This document shows, piece by piece, positions 18,070 to 26,939 of a DNA stretch of 64,000 nt. The first letter of the stretch is position 1. The number at the start of each line of letters is the position of its first letter. Under the pieces are notes generated by a model. It was not told the DNA's origin. It made no database searches and saw only the letters and a program-made list of their open reading frames with translations. The DNA is from UBA5070 sp035913415 (GTDB taxonomy: Bacteria; Fibrobacterota; Fibrobacteria; UBA5070), in contig JAMIIV010000001.1 of NCBI GenBank assembly GCA_035913415.1, forward strand, positions 1 to 64,000. Reading direction: 5' to 3'. The translations under genes were made by a program, and so were the position numbers.

Positions 18070-18845
18070 CCTCCTCGCTCCGTCTCTGGGGACTCCTGGC
18101 CCTGGGGGGCCTGGCCGCATCGTGTTCCGCTGCCCCCCAGACCGAGCGCACCACGGCCATGACCGTGGTGTCACCGGAAGTCTCGTTCGAAGCGCGCCTC
18201 GACTCCATTGGACGCTCCTTCCTCGGGCGGCCTTACAAGTTGGGTCCGTTGGGCGAAGGGGATTCCCTTCTAGGTGAAGTGAAACCACGCTTTCGCACCG
18301 ACTCCTTCGACTGCCTCACCTACATCGAGACGGTCGAAGCTCTTGCACGTAGCCCCAAAGCCGATTCCGTCCTGGATGCAATGGACCACATCCGCTACGA
18401 GGATGGCCGCGTGGGCTGGGGCACCAGGCTGCACTACACGGAAGCGGACTGGCTTCCGGCGAACACGCGGGCGGGACGCGTGAAGCTGGATACCCTGGCG
18501 GGAACTCTCCTGGAGCCACGGACCTTGGGGCGCAAGGCCTTCTACGCGAAGCGGGGGTATGACCGCCCGGACACAACAGTCCTTCTTCCGATGGTTCCGC
18601 GCGAGGTGGTCCTCAAGGAATTCGCTCGCCCCGCCAAGAACACGCGCATCCGCGGGCTCGGGCTGGTGGGGACGGTCGCGGGGCTTGGGATTTTGCACAC
18701 CGGATTCCTGGTGGAGCGCCCCGGCCACCCGCCCCTGTTGCGCCACGCCTCGCAGGCCGGGACGGTCCGCGAACAGCCTTTGGTGGAGTATCTCGCCTCC
18801 AAGCCCAGGTTCGTCGGGATCGTGGTGTGGTCCTACCTGCCCTGA
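18066..18845 (+). CDS. DUF1460 family lipoprotein (N-acetylmuramoyl-L-alanine amidase-like)
   Basis: A 259-residue predicted lipoprotein with signal LRLWGLLALGGLAAS and lipobox Cys (LAAS-C). The FDCLTYIETVEALARS segment contains the nucleophilic Cys expected for the DUF1460/NlpC-P60-like fold; the later segments HTGFLVER and LLRHAS supply the probable His. Members are thought to cut peptidoglycan amide bonds. No ATG, GTG or TTG lies upstream that would keep the lipobox; the only plausible start is CTG 18066, overlapping the previous stop as CTGA, with GGGGGA about nine bases upstream. Starting at the internal ATG near 18159 would remove the lipobox. Coupling to the pilin genes suggests a role in opening the cell wall for the pilus or pseudopilus. 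Confidence 0.68.
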   Translation: MTSSLRLWGLLALGGLAASCSAAPQTERTTAMTVVSPEVSFEARLDSIGRSFLGRPYKLGPLGEGDSLLGEVKPRFRTDSFDCLTYIETVEALARSPKADSVLDAMDHIRYEDGRVGWGTRLHYTEADWLPANTRAGRVKLDTLAGTLLEPRTLGRKAFYAKRGYDRPDTTVLLPMVPREVVLKEFARPAKNTRIRGLGLVGTVAGLGILHTGFLVERPGHPPLLRHASQAGTVREQPLVEYLASKPRFVGIVVWSYLP

Positions 18846-18854
18846 ACGGGCAAG

Positions 18855-18860
18855 TACATT
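18855..18860 (+). promoter_or_regulatory. Putative -10 box (TACATT) of a leaderless hemX transcript
   Basis: TACATT is followed by seven bases and ATG 18868, exactly the arrangement seen before murI. No Shine-Dalgarno sequence is present. The box lies 10 bases after the preceding stop codon. Confidence 0.35.
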
Positions 18861-18867
18861 GGCTTTC

Positions 18868-19656
18868 ATGATCGAGTTCCTTCGGTGGCTACCGCCTGTC
18901 GCCCATGGTCTGGCCGCCAGTTTGTACCTGGCTCGTTTCCTGCGGGATCCGGAATCCCCGGGAGGCTCTTCGGCTTGGGCCTCCACGGTCGCGGTGCTCC
19001 TGCACGCCCTGGTCCTGGTGAGCATCGGTGCCACCCAAGGGCGACTTCCTTTCGCCTCCATGGGGGAGCTTCTCTCTGTTTGCGCCTTGGTTCTGGCCAC
19101 TTCCTACCTGGCGGTGGAGCGGTTGGGACGCACCGAGGCATTGGGCGTCTTCTTCCTGGCCCCCGTGACCCTCTCCAGTGCCATCTCGGCGTCTCTGCCG
19201 GTTTCTCTGTACTGGCCCGAACACCTGCGAACCCCGTTGTTCGCCCTCCACGCCTCGCTGGGAGCCACGGCGCTTTCGTGCCTGTTCACCTCGGCCCTGC
19301 TCGGGGGCGCCTACCTGCTGCAGTACCGTCAACTCGAGCGTCGCCAGTTTGGAAGGCTCTCACGCCGTCTCCCCGACCTTCCCACCCTCGATCGCCTGTT
19401 TCTGCTGTGTGGCGTCTTCGGGACCGTCCTGCTCGTGTGCTCCGTGTTCGCCGGAGGCATCTGGATGGACCAGTGGCAGCTTCCCCTGCGCGATGCCGCC
19501 CTGAAGTCCGCCCTGGTGGGGGCCACTGTGGCCTGGTATTCGGGATTGGCGTTGTTGCGTAGCCGAATGGCCTTCACGGCCCGTACGTCGGCTCGTCTGG
19601 CCATGCTGGGGGGAATCCTGGTGGTTCTGGTCCTGGTCGCGGGGACCCATGGCTGA
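18868..19656 (+). CDS. hemX: HemX/CcsA-like cytochrome c assembly family membrane protein
   Basis: A 262-residue integral membrane protein with about eight hydrophobic segments. It belongs to the CcsA/HemX type: GELLSVCALVLATSYL, the conserved His in LFALHASLGATALSCLF, and a Trp-containing loop GGIWMDQW. In many bacteria hemX lies directly before hemA and affects glutamyl-tRNA reductase level or haem delivery; the same order here supports the call. It lacks a clear WWD motif of full CcsA haem exporters. The 3' end overlaps the hemA start by eight bases. It is the first gene of the five-gene tetrapyrrole operon. Confidence 0.78.
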   Translation: MIEFLRWLPPVAHGLAASLYLARFLRDPESPGGSSAWASTVAVLLHALVLVSIGATQGRLPFASMGELLSVCALVLATSYLAVERLGRTEALGVFFLAPVTLSSAISASLPVSLYWPEHLRTPLFALHASLGATALSCLFTSALLGGAYLLQYRQLERRQFGRLSRRLPDLPTLDRLFLLCGVFGTVLLVCSVFAGGIWMDQWQLPLRDAALKSALVGATVAWYSGLALLRSRMAFTARTSARLAMLGGILVVLVLVAGTHG

Positions 19657-20935
19657 TCGGCCCCTGCTACACACCGTCGCGGTGGGACTTTCCTGGCGCA
19701 CCGCGTCGGCCGAATTGCGCGATCGTTGCCACCTCCCCGCCGAGGAAATTCCCCATCTGCTCACGCGCTTGCGCCAGGACGGAGTCGAAGAGGCACTGAT
19801 CCTGAGCACCTGCAATCGCATCGAGATCTGGATGGGGGCCAGTCGGCCCGAAGAGGCTGCGGACCTCGCGATCGCCGCCTGGGAACAATCGCGGACGCCT
19901 GGTCCGGGATGGCGCGAGGCGCTCCACGTGCATCTGCACGAAGCCGGCGCCGAACATGTCTTCCGTGTGGCCTCGTCGCTGGAGTCGTTGGTGCTGGGCG
20001 AGACCCAGATCCCCTCGCAGGTGCGCATGGCCTGGGATGTCGCGCGAGGGGAGGGTGCGTGCGGATGGTTCCTGGGGAGATTGCTCCAGGGGGCCATGGC
20101 GGCCTCGAAGCGGGTGCGCAACTGCACGCGGCTGGGCGAAGGAGCCACGTCCATAGCCGGGGCTGCGGTCGATCTGGCGCGCAAGGTGGTGGGGCGCATG
20201 GATCGGCTGGTGGTCGGGGTCGTCGGGGCGGGCGAAATGGCGGAGCTCGCCGCGACGGGATTTGTCCGCGCGGGGGCCGCGAGGTTCGTGTGGGTGAACC
20301 GCACCGTGGAGAATTCGGCGCGCCTGCAGCGCGTGCACCCCGGTCGGATCGAGCCGCTGGAGGCCCTGGACCGCGTGCTCGAGGAGTGCGACGTGCTCGT
20401 GAGCGCCACGGCCGCGCCGGGTTTCGTGGTGAAAACGGAATCTGTCCAAAAGGCCATGCAACGGCGGCGTTCGCCGCTGTTTCTGCTGGACATCGCGGCC
20501 CCACGGGACATCGATCCCGCGTGCGCGAAGCTCGATGGCGTCTTCCTGTTCGGCATCGACGACCTCGAACAGGTGGTCGACCGCACCCGGCGCAGCCGCG
20601 GCGAAGAGGCCTGCGCCGCGGAAGGCATCCTGCAGAACGAAGCGCGATCGTTCTGCGACTGGGTGCGGCAGCTCTCGGTGATCCCGCTTCTGTCCGAGGT
20701 GCGTCGCACCGTACACGACACGGCCCGCGCCGAAGTCGACCGTTTCCTGCCCCGTCTGGTGCGCGCTTCGGGCCCTGCCGAAGCGAAGGCCGTGCTGGAG
20801 GATTTCGCCCAGGCTTTGGCGAACAAGTTCCTGCACCAACCCACCACCGGCGCCCGCCGCGCCGCCGCCGAGGGGCGTGAACCCGAGATCGCCGCCGCGT
20901 TGCGCGACCTCTTCCTTCCGGAGAACCAGCCATGA
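19649..20935 (+). CDS. hemA: Glutamyl-tRNA reductase HemA
   Basis: Reduces Glu-tRNA(Glu) to glutamate-1-semialdehyde, the first step of C5-route tetrapyrrole synthesis. The 428-residue product has catalytic Cys55 in LILSTCNRIEIW, the substrate-site segment SSLESLVLGETQIPSQVR, the NADPH-binding VGVVGAGEMAELAATGFVRAG and a C-terminal dimerisation helix region. Length and motifs are normal. It overlaps hemX at the start and hemC at the end (ATGA). Confidence 0.95.
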   Translation: MADRPLLHTVAVGLSWRTASAELRDRCHLPAEEIPHLLTRLRQDGVEEALILSTCNRIEIWMGASRPEEAADLAIAAWEQSRTPGPGWREALHVHLHEAGAEHVFRVASSLESLVLGETQIPSQVRMAWDVARGEGACGWFLGRLLQGAMAASKRVRNCTRLGEGATSIAGAAVDLARKVVGRMDRLVVGVVGAGEMAELAATGFVRAGAARFVWVNRTVENSARLQRVHPGRIEPLEALDRVLEECDVLVSATAAPGFVVKTESVQKAMQRRRSPLFLLDIAAPRDIDPACAKLDGVFLFGIDDLEQVVDRTRRSRGEEACAAEGILQNEARSFCDWVRQLSVIPLLSEVRRTVHDTARAEVDRFLPRLVRASGPAEAKAVLEDFAQALANKFLHQPTTGARRAAAEGREPEIAAALRDLFLPENQP

Positions 20936-21843
20936 CCCTCTTTGCGGGAACCCGCGGATCCAAGCTGGCCTGGACGCAGACCGGCCACGCCCTCGCCGAA
21001 CTGGCCCGGCGTCTGCCGGACGCACCGGCTTTCGAACGCCTGCGCATCGACACCCGCGGCGACCGCGACCAGCACACCCCGCTGGCCACGCTCCCGGGCA
21101 CGGGATTGTTCACCAAGGAGCTGGAGGCCGCGCTCTTGCGGGGTGAAATCGCGCTGGCCGTGCATTCGCTGAAAGACGTGCCGTACGATGTTTCTCCCGG
21201 AACGTCGCTGTTTGTGCTGGAACGCGAAGACCCGCGGGATGCCCTGCTCACCCCGCACGGATCCCTGGAGCGGTTGCCTCAGGGAGCCCATGTCGGCACG
21301 GGTTCACCGCGCCGCATCGCCCAGCTCAAGGCGCGTCGCCCCGATTTGCGGTTCTCCGACCTGCGCGGGAACCTGGACACCCGTCTGCGGCGTCTCGACG
21401 ACGGGGATTTCGATGCCATCATCCTGGCTTCGGCTGGACTGGAGCGGCTGGGGTGGGCGGATCGCATCGCCCAGCGGCTCGATCCGGACCTCTGCCTGCC
21501 CGCCTTCGGTCAGGGGGTGCTCGCGTTGCAATGCCTGGCGTCGCGAACCGACCTCGTGGATCTGCTGTCGCGTGCCGAGGATCCCGCAGCGGCGCTTGCG
21601 GCGCGACTGGAACGCCAACTGATGCAAGCCCTCGGGGGTGGATGCAAACGCGCCCTGGCCGCCTTGGCCGAAGTCGGATCCGACACGGTGCGGGTGCGGG
21701 GCGCGGTGGGGGATCCGCGCCAAGGCCGCGTGGTGCGCCGCCGATGGGAGGGCCCGGTCGCGGAATCGGAGGCCGCCATGGGCGATCTGGCGCGCGGCCT
21801 GCTCGCAGACGCTTCCCTCGCCGGTCTGGATGCCGACGCCTGA
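20932..21843 (+). CDS. hemC: Porphobilinogen deaminase HemC
   Basis: Polymerises four porphobilinogens to hydroxymethylbilane. The 303-residue protein shows GTRGSKLAWTQT, the ALAVHSLKDVP motif, DPRDALLTP, GTGSPRR, LRGNLDTRLRRL and the dipyrromethane-cofactor Cys238 in ALGGGCKRALAAL. The conserved arginines and Asp of the active site are present. ATG 20932 overlaps the hemA stop; hemD begins 14 bases before its end. Confidence 0.95.
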   Translation: MTLFAGTRGSKLAWTQTGHALAELARRLPDAPAFERLRIDTRGDRDQHTPLATLPGTGLFTKELEAALLRGEIALAVHSLKDVPYDVSPGTSLFVLEREDPRDALLTPHGSLERLPQGAHVGTGSPRRIAQLKARRPDLRFSDLRGNLDTRLRRLDDGDFDAIILASAGLERLGWADRIAQRLDPDLCLPAFGQGVLALQCLASRTDLVDLLSRAEDPAAALAARLERQLMQALGGGCKRALAALAEVGSDTVRVRGAVGDPRQGRVVRRRWEGPVAESEAAMGDLARGLLADASLAGLDADA

Positions 21844-22537
21844 ACGTCGCCGGATCGCGCTGCTGCGCGCTCCGGGAGGCGAGCCGTGGGAGCATCCGGA
21901 CTACCGCGTGGACGACATCCTGACCGGATCCGTCATCGATCTGGAGGCGCCCACGGCCCCGCTGGAGCGCGCCTTGCGCGAGGGATCTCCGGTGGCCGCG
22001 ACGAGCCCGCGCGCCGCGCGATGGCTGGCGGCACTGGGGCCGGAAATCCCGCGGGGTCGGCTGTTCGTCTCGGGGGCTCGTACCGGGCGGATCGCGTCGG
22101 CAGGCGGTTGGCCGGTGGTCGCCCCGCTGGCAGGAAGCGGGGGAGAGGCGGCGGCCAGACGGATTTTGTCTGAAGCGCCGGAGGCGTCGAGAGTCCTCTA
22201 CGTGTGCGGTCGGGAAACGGCGGGCACCTTCGAGGCCACCCTGGCAGGCTCGGGCCGCGTCGTCGATCCCTTGCCGGTCTACGCCCTCGTCGACCGGTCG
22301 TCCTTCGATCCTGCCGAGTTGGATGCCCTCCACACGTGCGCCGCGGTCGCGTTCCTCGCTCCGTCGTGCCTGCGCGTGCTCGCGACGTTGGAGCCCGATC
22401 TCTGCGCCGACCTTTCTTTTCGCGTGCCCGCGCTTTGTGGTCCCACCACCGCCACCTTCCTGCGAGACGCCGGATGGCGGGATGTGCGCGTGGCCCCCGA
22501 GCCCTCCTGTTCGGCCCTGCTTTCCCTCCTACCTTGA
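21830..22537 (+). CDS. hemD: Uroporphyrinogen-III synthase HemD
   Basis: A 235-residue cytosolic enzyme that cyclises hydroxymethylbilane to uroporphyrinogen III. HemD proteins are poorly conserved, but the two-lobe layout is recognisable: ATSPRAARWLAAL and VLYVCGRETAG in the N-terminal lobe and FLAPSCLRVLATLEP and CGPTTATFLRDAGW near the C-terminus, where a Thr/Ser-rich FxSP-like motif normally sits. Position directly after hemC and before hemL supports it. ATG 21830 lies inside hemC (14-base overlap). Confidence 0.82.
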   Translation: MPTPERRRIALLRAPGGEPWEHPDYRVDDILTGSVIDLEAPTAPLERALREGSPVAATSPRAARWLAALGPEIPRGRLFVSGARTGRIASAGGWPVVAPLAGSGGEAAARRILSEAPEASRVLYVCGRETAGTFEATLAGSGRVVDPLPVYALVDRSSFDPAELDALHTCAAVAFLAPSCLRVLATLEPDLCADLSFRVPALCGPTTATFLRDAGWRDVRVAPEPSCSALLSLLP

Positions 22538-22562
22538 GCCTCTCCCAAACCCGGAGTCCCGC

Positions 22563-23852
22563 ATGACCTCGTCTTCCCAATGGTTCCAGCGCGCCGTCAA
22601 GGTGATTCCCGGCGGTGTACACTCTCCCGTGCGCGCCTTTCGCAACGTCGGCGCCGAGCCGTTCTACGTGGCCTCGGCCGCTGGGGCGAGGCTGCGGACG
22701 GTCGATGGTCGCGAGCTCGTCGACTGGGTTGGATCGTGGGGGCCCATGATCCTGGGGCACGGGCATCGCGCGGTCGAGACGGCGATCCTCCAGGCGCTGG
22801 CATCGGGCACCAGCTTCGGCGCGTGTTCGGTCCCCGAGGTGGAATTGTCCGAGGAAATCGTGTCTCGCGTGCCGGGCATCGAGATGGTGCGACTGGTGAA
22901 TTCGGGAACCGAGGCCACCATGAGCGCCGCACGCCTGGCCCGCGGCGTCACGGGGCGCGATCGCATCGTGAAGTTCCGAGGCTGTTACCACGGACATGGC
23001 GACAGCTTCCTCGTGGCGGCCGGGTCGGGGGCCTTGACCCACGGTCATCCCTCCAGCCCAGGAGTCACCGCCGCGACGGCCCGCGACACGCTCCTGGCCG
23101 ACTTCAACGACCTGGATTCGGTGCGGGCCCTGTTCGAGGCCCATCCCGGTGGGATCGCGGCGGTGTTCGTGGAGCCCGTGCCCGGCAACATGGGGGTGGT
23201 GCCTCCGGAAGATGGATTCCTCGGGGGGCTGCGCGCGCTTTGCGACCTCCACGGGGCGCTCCTGGTGATGGACGAGGTCATGACCGGATTCCGATTGGCA
23301 CGAGGAGGGGCCGTCGAACGCTTCGGGATCCGCGGCGACATCGTGACTCTGGGAAAGATCGCCGGAGGCGGACTGCCGTTGGCGGCTTTCGCCGGACCTG
23401 CGCACATCATGGAACAGCTCTCGCCCGTCGGTGCCGTCTACCAGGCCGGCACCCTTTCCGGCAACCCTCTGGCCTGCCGCGCGGGACTGGCGTTGCTGCG
23501 TCTGCTGGACGATTCCGTGTACACACGGCTGGAAACCCTGGGCAAAAGGCTCGAGGCCGGGCTGCAGCCGTTGCTCGCGCGCCATCGGGGGCTGTGTTTC
23601 CAGCGCGTGGGCAGCATGGCGACCCTCTTCTTCCACACCGCCCCGGTACGGTCGTTCGCGCAGGTCCTGGCCTGCGACAACGCGGCCTACGGTCGATTCT
23701 TCCGCGAGATGCTCCATCGTGGACACTTCTTGCCGCCCGCCCAGTTCGAGGCGTTTTTCCTCTCCACCGCGCATACGGAAGCCGACATCGATGGTTTTGT
23801 GCGCGACATCGAGGCCGCCGTCGAAATCGCCCTGGCAGGCGAGACGACCTGA
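22563..23852 (+). CDS. hemL: Glutamate-1-semialdehyde 2,1-aminomutase HemL
   Basis: A PLP-dependent class III aminotransferase that makes 5-aminolevulinate from glutamate-1-semialdehyde. There are 429 residues; the PLP lysine is Lys265 in VTLGKIAGGGLPLAAF. Other signatures are MILGHGHRAVETAI, LVNSGTEATMSAARLARG, FRGCYHGHGDSFLVAAGSG, LLVMDEVMTGFR and QAGTLSGNPLACRAGLALL. The start ATG 22563 has a CGGAG sequence upstream. It is the last gene of the hem operon; the gap after it holds an inverted repeat that may end the transcript. Confidence 0.95.
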   Translation: MTSSSQWFQRAVKVIPGGVHSPVRAFRNVGAEPFYVASAAGARLRTVDGRELVDWVGSWGPMILGHGHRAVETAILQALASGTSFGACSVPEVELSEEIVSRVPGIEMVRLVNSGTEATMSAARLARGVTGRDRIVKFRGCYHGHGDSFLVAAGSGALTHGHPSSPGVTAATARDTLLADFNDLDSVRALFEAHPGGIAAVFVEPVPGNMGVVPPEDGFLGGLRALCDLHGALLVMDEVMTGFRLARGGAVERFGIRGDIVTLGKIAGGGLPLAAFAGPAHIMEQLSPVGAVYQAGTLSGNPLACRAGLALLRLLDDSVYTRLETLGKRLEAGLQPLLARHRGLCFQRVGSMATLFFHTAPVRSFAQVLACDNAAYGRFFREMLHRGHFLPPAQFEAFFLSTAHTEADIDGFVRDIEAAVEIALAGETT

Positions 23853-23875
23853 GAGGGAGGAAACACCCATCCCCG

Positions 23876-23945
23876 CTGGTCGAGTTCGTCGAGACCAGCC
23901 AAGCCATGAACCAACGGTTCGGCCGGTCTCGACGAGCTCGACCAG
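23876..23945 (+). repeat. REP-like inverted repeat with TGGTCGAG...GTCGAGACC arms
   Basis: The left arm CTGGTCGAGTTCGTCGAGAC and the right arm GTCTCGACGAGCTCGACCAG are close inverted copies separated by about 28 bases. A sister element with the same arm words lies at 54001-54057. Both are intergenic, so this looks like a dispersed palindromic repeat family that could also terminate transcription after hemL. Confidence 0.6.
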
Positions 23946-23993
23946 CGTCATCGCCACCGGGGGAGCACCCCGTTCGCAGGGGCCACAAGCGTG

Positions 23994-23999
23994 TATCTT
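23994..23999 (+). promoter_or_regulatory. Putative -10 box (TATCTT) of a leaderless transcript
   Basis: TATCTT is followed by eight bases and ATG 24008. There is no Shine-Dalgarno sequence; the intervening bases read GGCGAGTG. Confidence 0.35.
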
Positions 24000-24007
24000 G
24001 GCGAGTG

Positions 24008-25366
24008 ATGAAGCGCCTCGTCCTGCCCACCATGGTCCTTTCCTGCGGAGTCCTGGCCAAGGAAGTCCGATACGCCAACGAGGCTGCCGAGCTTCTGCAG
24101 GGCGCCCGCCTCCCTGCCGTGGCGGGGGTGGTGCTCGGATTGCCTCCCGACCCGGGGGGCTCGGGGCGCTCCCCGGCGGGTCTGGCCGAGTACCAGCATC
24201 CGGAGCTGGTGGTACACCATGCGGTTCTGTATTCGGGATTGGGCGCCACCCAAGACGAGATCCTCCTGGCGGTTCCCCTCCAGGAACGCGTCGGGTTCGG
24301 GGTGGGCGTTTCGCGGGTAGGAGCCGACGGTATCTTGCGTGTGGAGGAAGGGGAGACTCCCGACTTCGACAATCCCCGCACCTTTTCGGCTTCCGATTGG
24401 GTGGGCACCTTGGGATTGGGGCGTGCCTGGTTCGGGGATCGTCTCCTTGCCGGTGCTTCGGTCAAATTCCTGTTCCGCGATCTGGACCAGTACGGTGTGG
24501 GCGCCCAGACCGACGCGTCGGTGGTCTGGAAGTCACCCGACGGCTGGCGCGCCGGTACCCGGCTCGCCCGCGGCTTCGGTTCCTTTGCCGCCTGGGAGAG
24601 TGGCCGCGAAGAATTCAGTCCCGCCGACCTCATGATCGGCGCGGGTGTGGAGCGCCGCATGCCGTATTTCTACGGCAAAGGACTCCTGGGTTGGGAGAGT
24701 CCCGGACTTGTCCAGGGCGAGGGTTCGGCCACCTTCACCGACCAGGACGTCCGCCTGACCACCGACCCGTGGTTGTTCCTTCGCGCCTCCAGGTTGGGAG
24801 GCGAATTCCAATTCGACTTCGGTGGGGTGTTGCGGGCCGGCTGCGAGATCCAGGCCATCACGCGCCTCACGGACTTCCTCCAGGACCGCGATGAAGAAGG
24901 CCTGTTCGGGGAGTCTTCCGGCATGGTTTCCTTCGGTGCCGGGTATCTCTGGAGCCAGCGTGTGCGCGTCGACTACGCCCTGGTGGTAGATCCCGACCTT
25001 GGCTCCATGCACCGGGTGGCGATGGGGCTCGTGTTCGGCGCCATGCCCACCAAGGCTCCGGTCAAACCCGAACCGGACGGAGCTTCCTTCGACAGCGCGT
25101 CCGGGGTGGCACCGGCGGCGCCCGCAGACTCAACATCTCCCGCCCCCTCCGCCGACACATCCGCGTCACCAACCGGTGATACCGCTTTCGTGGAGCTCAT
25201 CCCGACCGAACCCGTCGGCGAAGTTCCCGCCCAAGTCGCTCCCGTGGTCCCGGCTGCACCCGTGGCAGCTCCGGTGGTTGCTCCCGTCGCTCCGGCTACA
25301 ACCCCTTCCGTCGCCCCGCGCAAGGCCGACGACGACGATTGGGACGCGCCCGAGCAGGTTCGCTGA
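24008..25366 (+). CDS. Predicted outer-membrane beta-barrel protein with Pro/Ala-rich tail
   Basis: A 452-residue exported protein. A short signal peptide (MKRLVLPTMVLSCGVLA, cleavage near AKE) precedes about 340 residues of alternating amphipathic strands rich in Gly and aromatic residues (GVGVSRVGADGILRV, GTLGLGRAWFGDRLLAGASVKF, VSFGAGYLWSQRVRVDYALVVDP). These resemble PorV/PorQ or UPF0164-type barrels. The final 100 residues are Pro/Ala/Thr-rich and end acidic (KADDDDWDAPEQVR), probably periplasmic or disordered. The start is ATG 24008; longer upstream frames overlap hemL in another frame and are not real. The function is unknown; a porin-like or secretion-accessory role is inference. Confidence 0.65.
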   Translation: MKRLVLPTMVLSCGVLAKEVRYANEAAELLQGARLPAVAGVVLGLPPDPGGSGRSPAGLAEYQHPELVVHHAVLYSGLGATQDEILLAVPLQERVGFGVGVSRVGADGILRVEEGETPDFDNPRTFSASDWVGTLGLGRAWFGDRLLAGASVKFLFRDLDQYGVGAQTDASVVWKSPDGWRAGTRLARGFGSFAAWESGREEFSPADLMIGAGVERRMPYFYGKGLLGWESPGLVQGEGSATFTDQDVRLTTDPWLFLRASRLGGEFQFDFGGVLRAGCEIQAITRLTDFLQDRDEEGLFGESSGMVSFGAGYLWSQRVRVDYALVVDPDLGSMHRVAMGLVFGAMPTKAPVKPEPDGASFDSASGVAPAAPADSTSPAPSADTSASPTGDTAFVELIPTEPVGEVPAQVAPVVPAAPVAAPVVAPVAPATTPSVAPRKADDDDWDAPEQVR

Positions 25367-25448
25367 ATCTGCACCGGTGGCACCCCGAGCTCGTGGGCAC
25401 CGCGAGCGCGAGGAGCGAACTAGCTTTTCATCCTTCGAAAGGAACTTC

Positions 25449-25940
25449 ATGAGCGTCGCCGCCCAAAACACTGTCGTCCACATCTCCTACGTGCTGAAGG
25501 ATACCAAGGGAGAGATCCTGGACCAGGCCGAGGCGGGTGACAATTTCCACTACCTCCACGGCCACGAGAACATCGTTCCGGGTCTGGAAAAGGCCATTTC
25601 CGGCAAGTCCATCGGCGACAAGCTCGAAGTATCCCTCACCCCCGACGAAGGCTACGGCGACTACGATCCCGCCCGCGTCCGCACCATCCCCAAGTCGGAA
25701 TTTCCGGCCCGCATGCGCAATCCCAAACCCGGGACCATGCTCCAGATCGAGGAAGACGGCCATTGGCGCGTCTGGCGTGTCGAGAAGGTCGAAGCCGACA
25801 CCATCACTCTCGACGGCAACCACGAGCTTGCCGGACAGGATCTGCACTTCTCCGTCGAGATCCTCGGTATCCGCCTGGCATCGCCGGAAGAGCTCGAACA
25901 CGGCCACGCCCACGGACCCGAAGGCCACCACCACCACTGA
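25449..25940 (+). CDS. slyD: SlyD-type FKBP peptidyl-prolyl isomerase
   Basis: A 163-residue cytoplasmic chaperone/isomerase. FKBP signatures are VVHISYVLKDTKGEILDQ, FHYLHGHENIVPGLEKAISGK and LTPDEGYGDYDP; the insert-in-flap domain follows (IPKSEFPARMRNPKPGTMLQI). The C-terminus is histidine-rich (HGHAHGPEGHHHH), as in metal-binding SlyD, which in E. coli supplies Ni to hydrogenase. ATG 25449 has a good ribosome site (GAAAGGA) upstream. Confidence 0.93.
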   Translation: MSVAAQNTVVHISYVLKDTKGEILDQAEAGDNFHYLHGHENIVPGLEKAISGKSIGDKLEVSLTPDEGYGDYDPARVRTIPKSEFPARMRNPKPGTMLQIEEDGHWRVWRVEKVEADTITLDGNHELAGQDLHFSVEILGIRLASPEELEHGHAHGPEGHHHH

Positions 25941-26007
25941 TCGTCGCCCCATCGGGGCCACGTCGTCCGAGTCCCCACTTCACCCACCCCTTCCGAGGCC
26001 CGACCCC

Positions 26008-26925
26008 ATGCGACGCTTCCTTGCCCTATTGCCCGGTTCCCTGGCTCTGCTTCCCCTGTTGGCGCTCGGCGCCTGCCAGTCCGATCCGGAACCCGTCGTA
26101 CACGCCAAGACCTTCGTGGGCAAGATCGACAGTGCCAAGTTCGGAGAAGCCTGGGAACTTCTGACGGACGACGACAAGCTCGTCATGGGCAAGGATGAAT
26201 TCATCGGGGCCCTCACCGATGCCATGCGTCTTCCCGGATTCGACTCCATCATGGAGTGGCGCGTGGTGCGCCAGAGCGGCGACACCTCCATCGTGGGTAC
26301 GTTGCGCATGGCGCCGGACTGGAATCGTCTGGAGACCATCAAGTCGAGCCTCAACCGGCGCGAGCAGTTGGCGAATCTGCGCGAGAACGGCAACATGCCC
26401 TGGAGCATGGACAGTGCCCGGGTCGTGACCGTGGTCAAGACTCCCGCCGGTCCGCGATTCCACCTGGGGTTGGCCAGCCTGAAGGCGTGGCAGGCCACGC
26501 GTGATTCCATCTCCCAGAGCTTCGTCAAGAAGATCAAGGTGCAGCTCACCTCGGGCATCGTCGAGAACAACTTCCAGGCCTTCTTCCATGTGGACGGCAA
26601 GGTCACCTCGACCGCGGACCTCGACCTGGGGCCCGTGGCCATCAAGGTGTTCCTCAACGGCAAGCATGCCGGGACGATCACCCTCAAGGGCAAGCAGAAG
26701 GTCCCGGCGAAGGGAACCTTCAGCGGCGAGATGTCGGCGTACTACGAAGGCGACCTCACCCCCCAGAAATTCGGAACCAGTTGGGACAAGGGACGCGGTG
26801 CCGTCCGTCTCTCGGCCGGATCCATGCGCACCGAAGTCGTCTCGGCTGTTCCCGTCGACCGACGCGATCTCGATCGACTGATCCTGCGCGCCATGGGTGG
26901 CGTCCAGCCCCCCGTGGTTTTCTGA
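26008..26925 (+). CDS. Lipoprotein of unknown function
   Basis: A 305-residue protein with a lipoprotein signal ending LPLLALGAC (lipobox Cys at about residue 23). Residues 30-80 (FVGKIDSAKFGEAWELLTDDDKLVMGKDEFIGAL) look like a DUF4878/NTF2-like tail of the kind found in small stress lipoproteins, but I do not recognise the family with confidence. The C-terminal half is a beta-rich region (VAIKVFLNGKHAGTITLKGKQKVPAKGTFSGEM). It precedes LolC/LolD genes, which move lipoproteins between membranes, but it lacks LolB or LolA features. No obvious ribosome site is seen before ATG 26008. Confidence 0.6.
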   Translation: MRRFLALLPGSLALLPLLALGACQSDPEPVVHAKTFVGKIDSAKFGEAWELLTDDDKLVMGKDEFIGALTDAMRLPGFDSIMEWRVVRQSGDTSIVGTLRMAPDWNRLETIKSSLNRREQLANLRENGNMPWSMDSARVVTVVKTPAGPRFHLGLASLKAWQATRDSISQSFVKKIKVQLTSGIVENNFQAFFHVDGKVTSTADLDLGPVAIKVFLNGKHAGTITLKGKQKVPAKGTFSGEMSAYYEGDLTPQKFGTSWDKGRGAVRLSAGSMRTEVVSAVPVDRRDLDRLILRAMGGVQPPVVF

Positions 26926-26939
26926 CCGTATTGCGTCCG

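Noticed and set aside
19360..21291. 643-codon minus-strand open frame over hemX/hemA
   Set aside because: hemA and hemC motifs on the plus strand are unambiguous; the antisense frame is Arg/Ser-rich noise.
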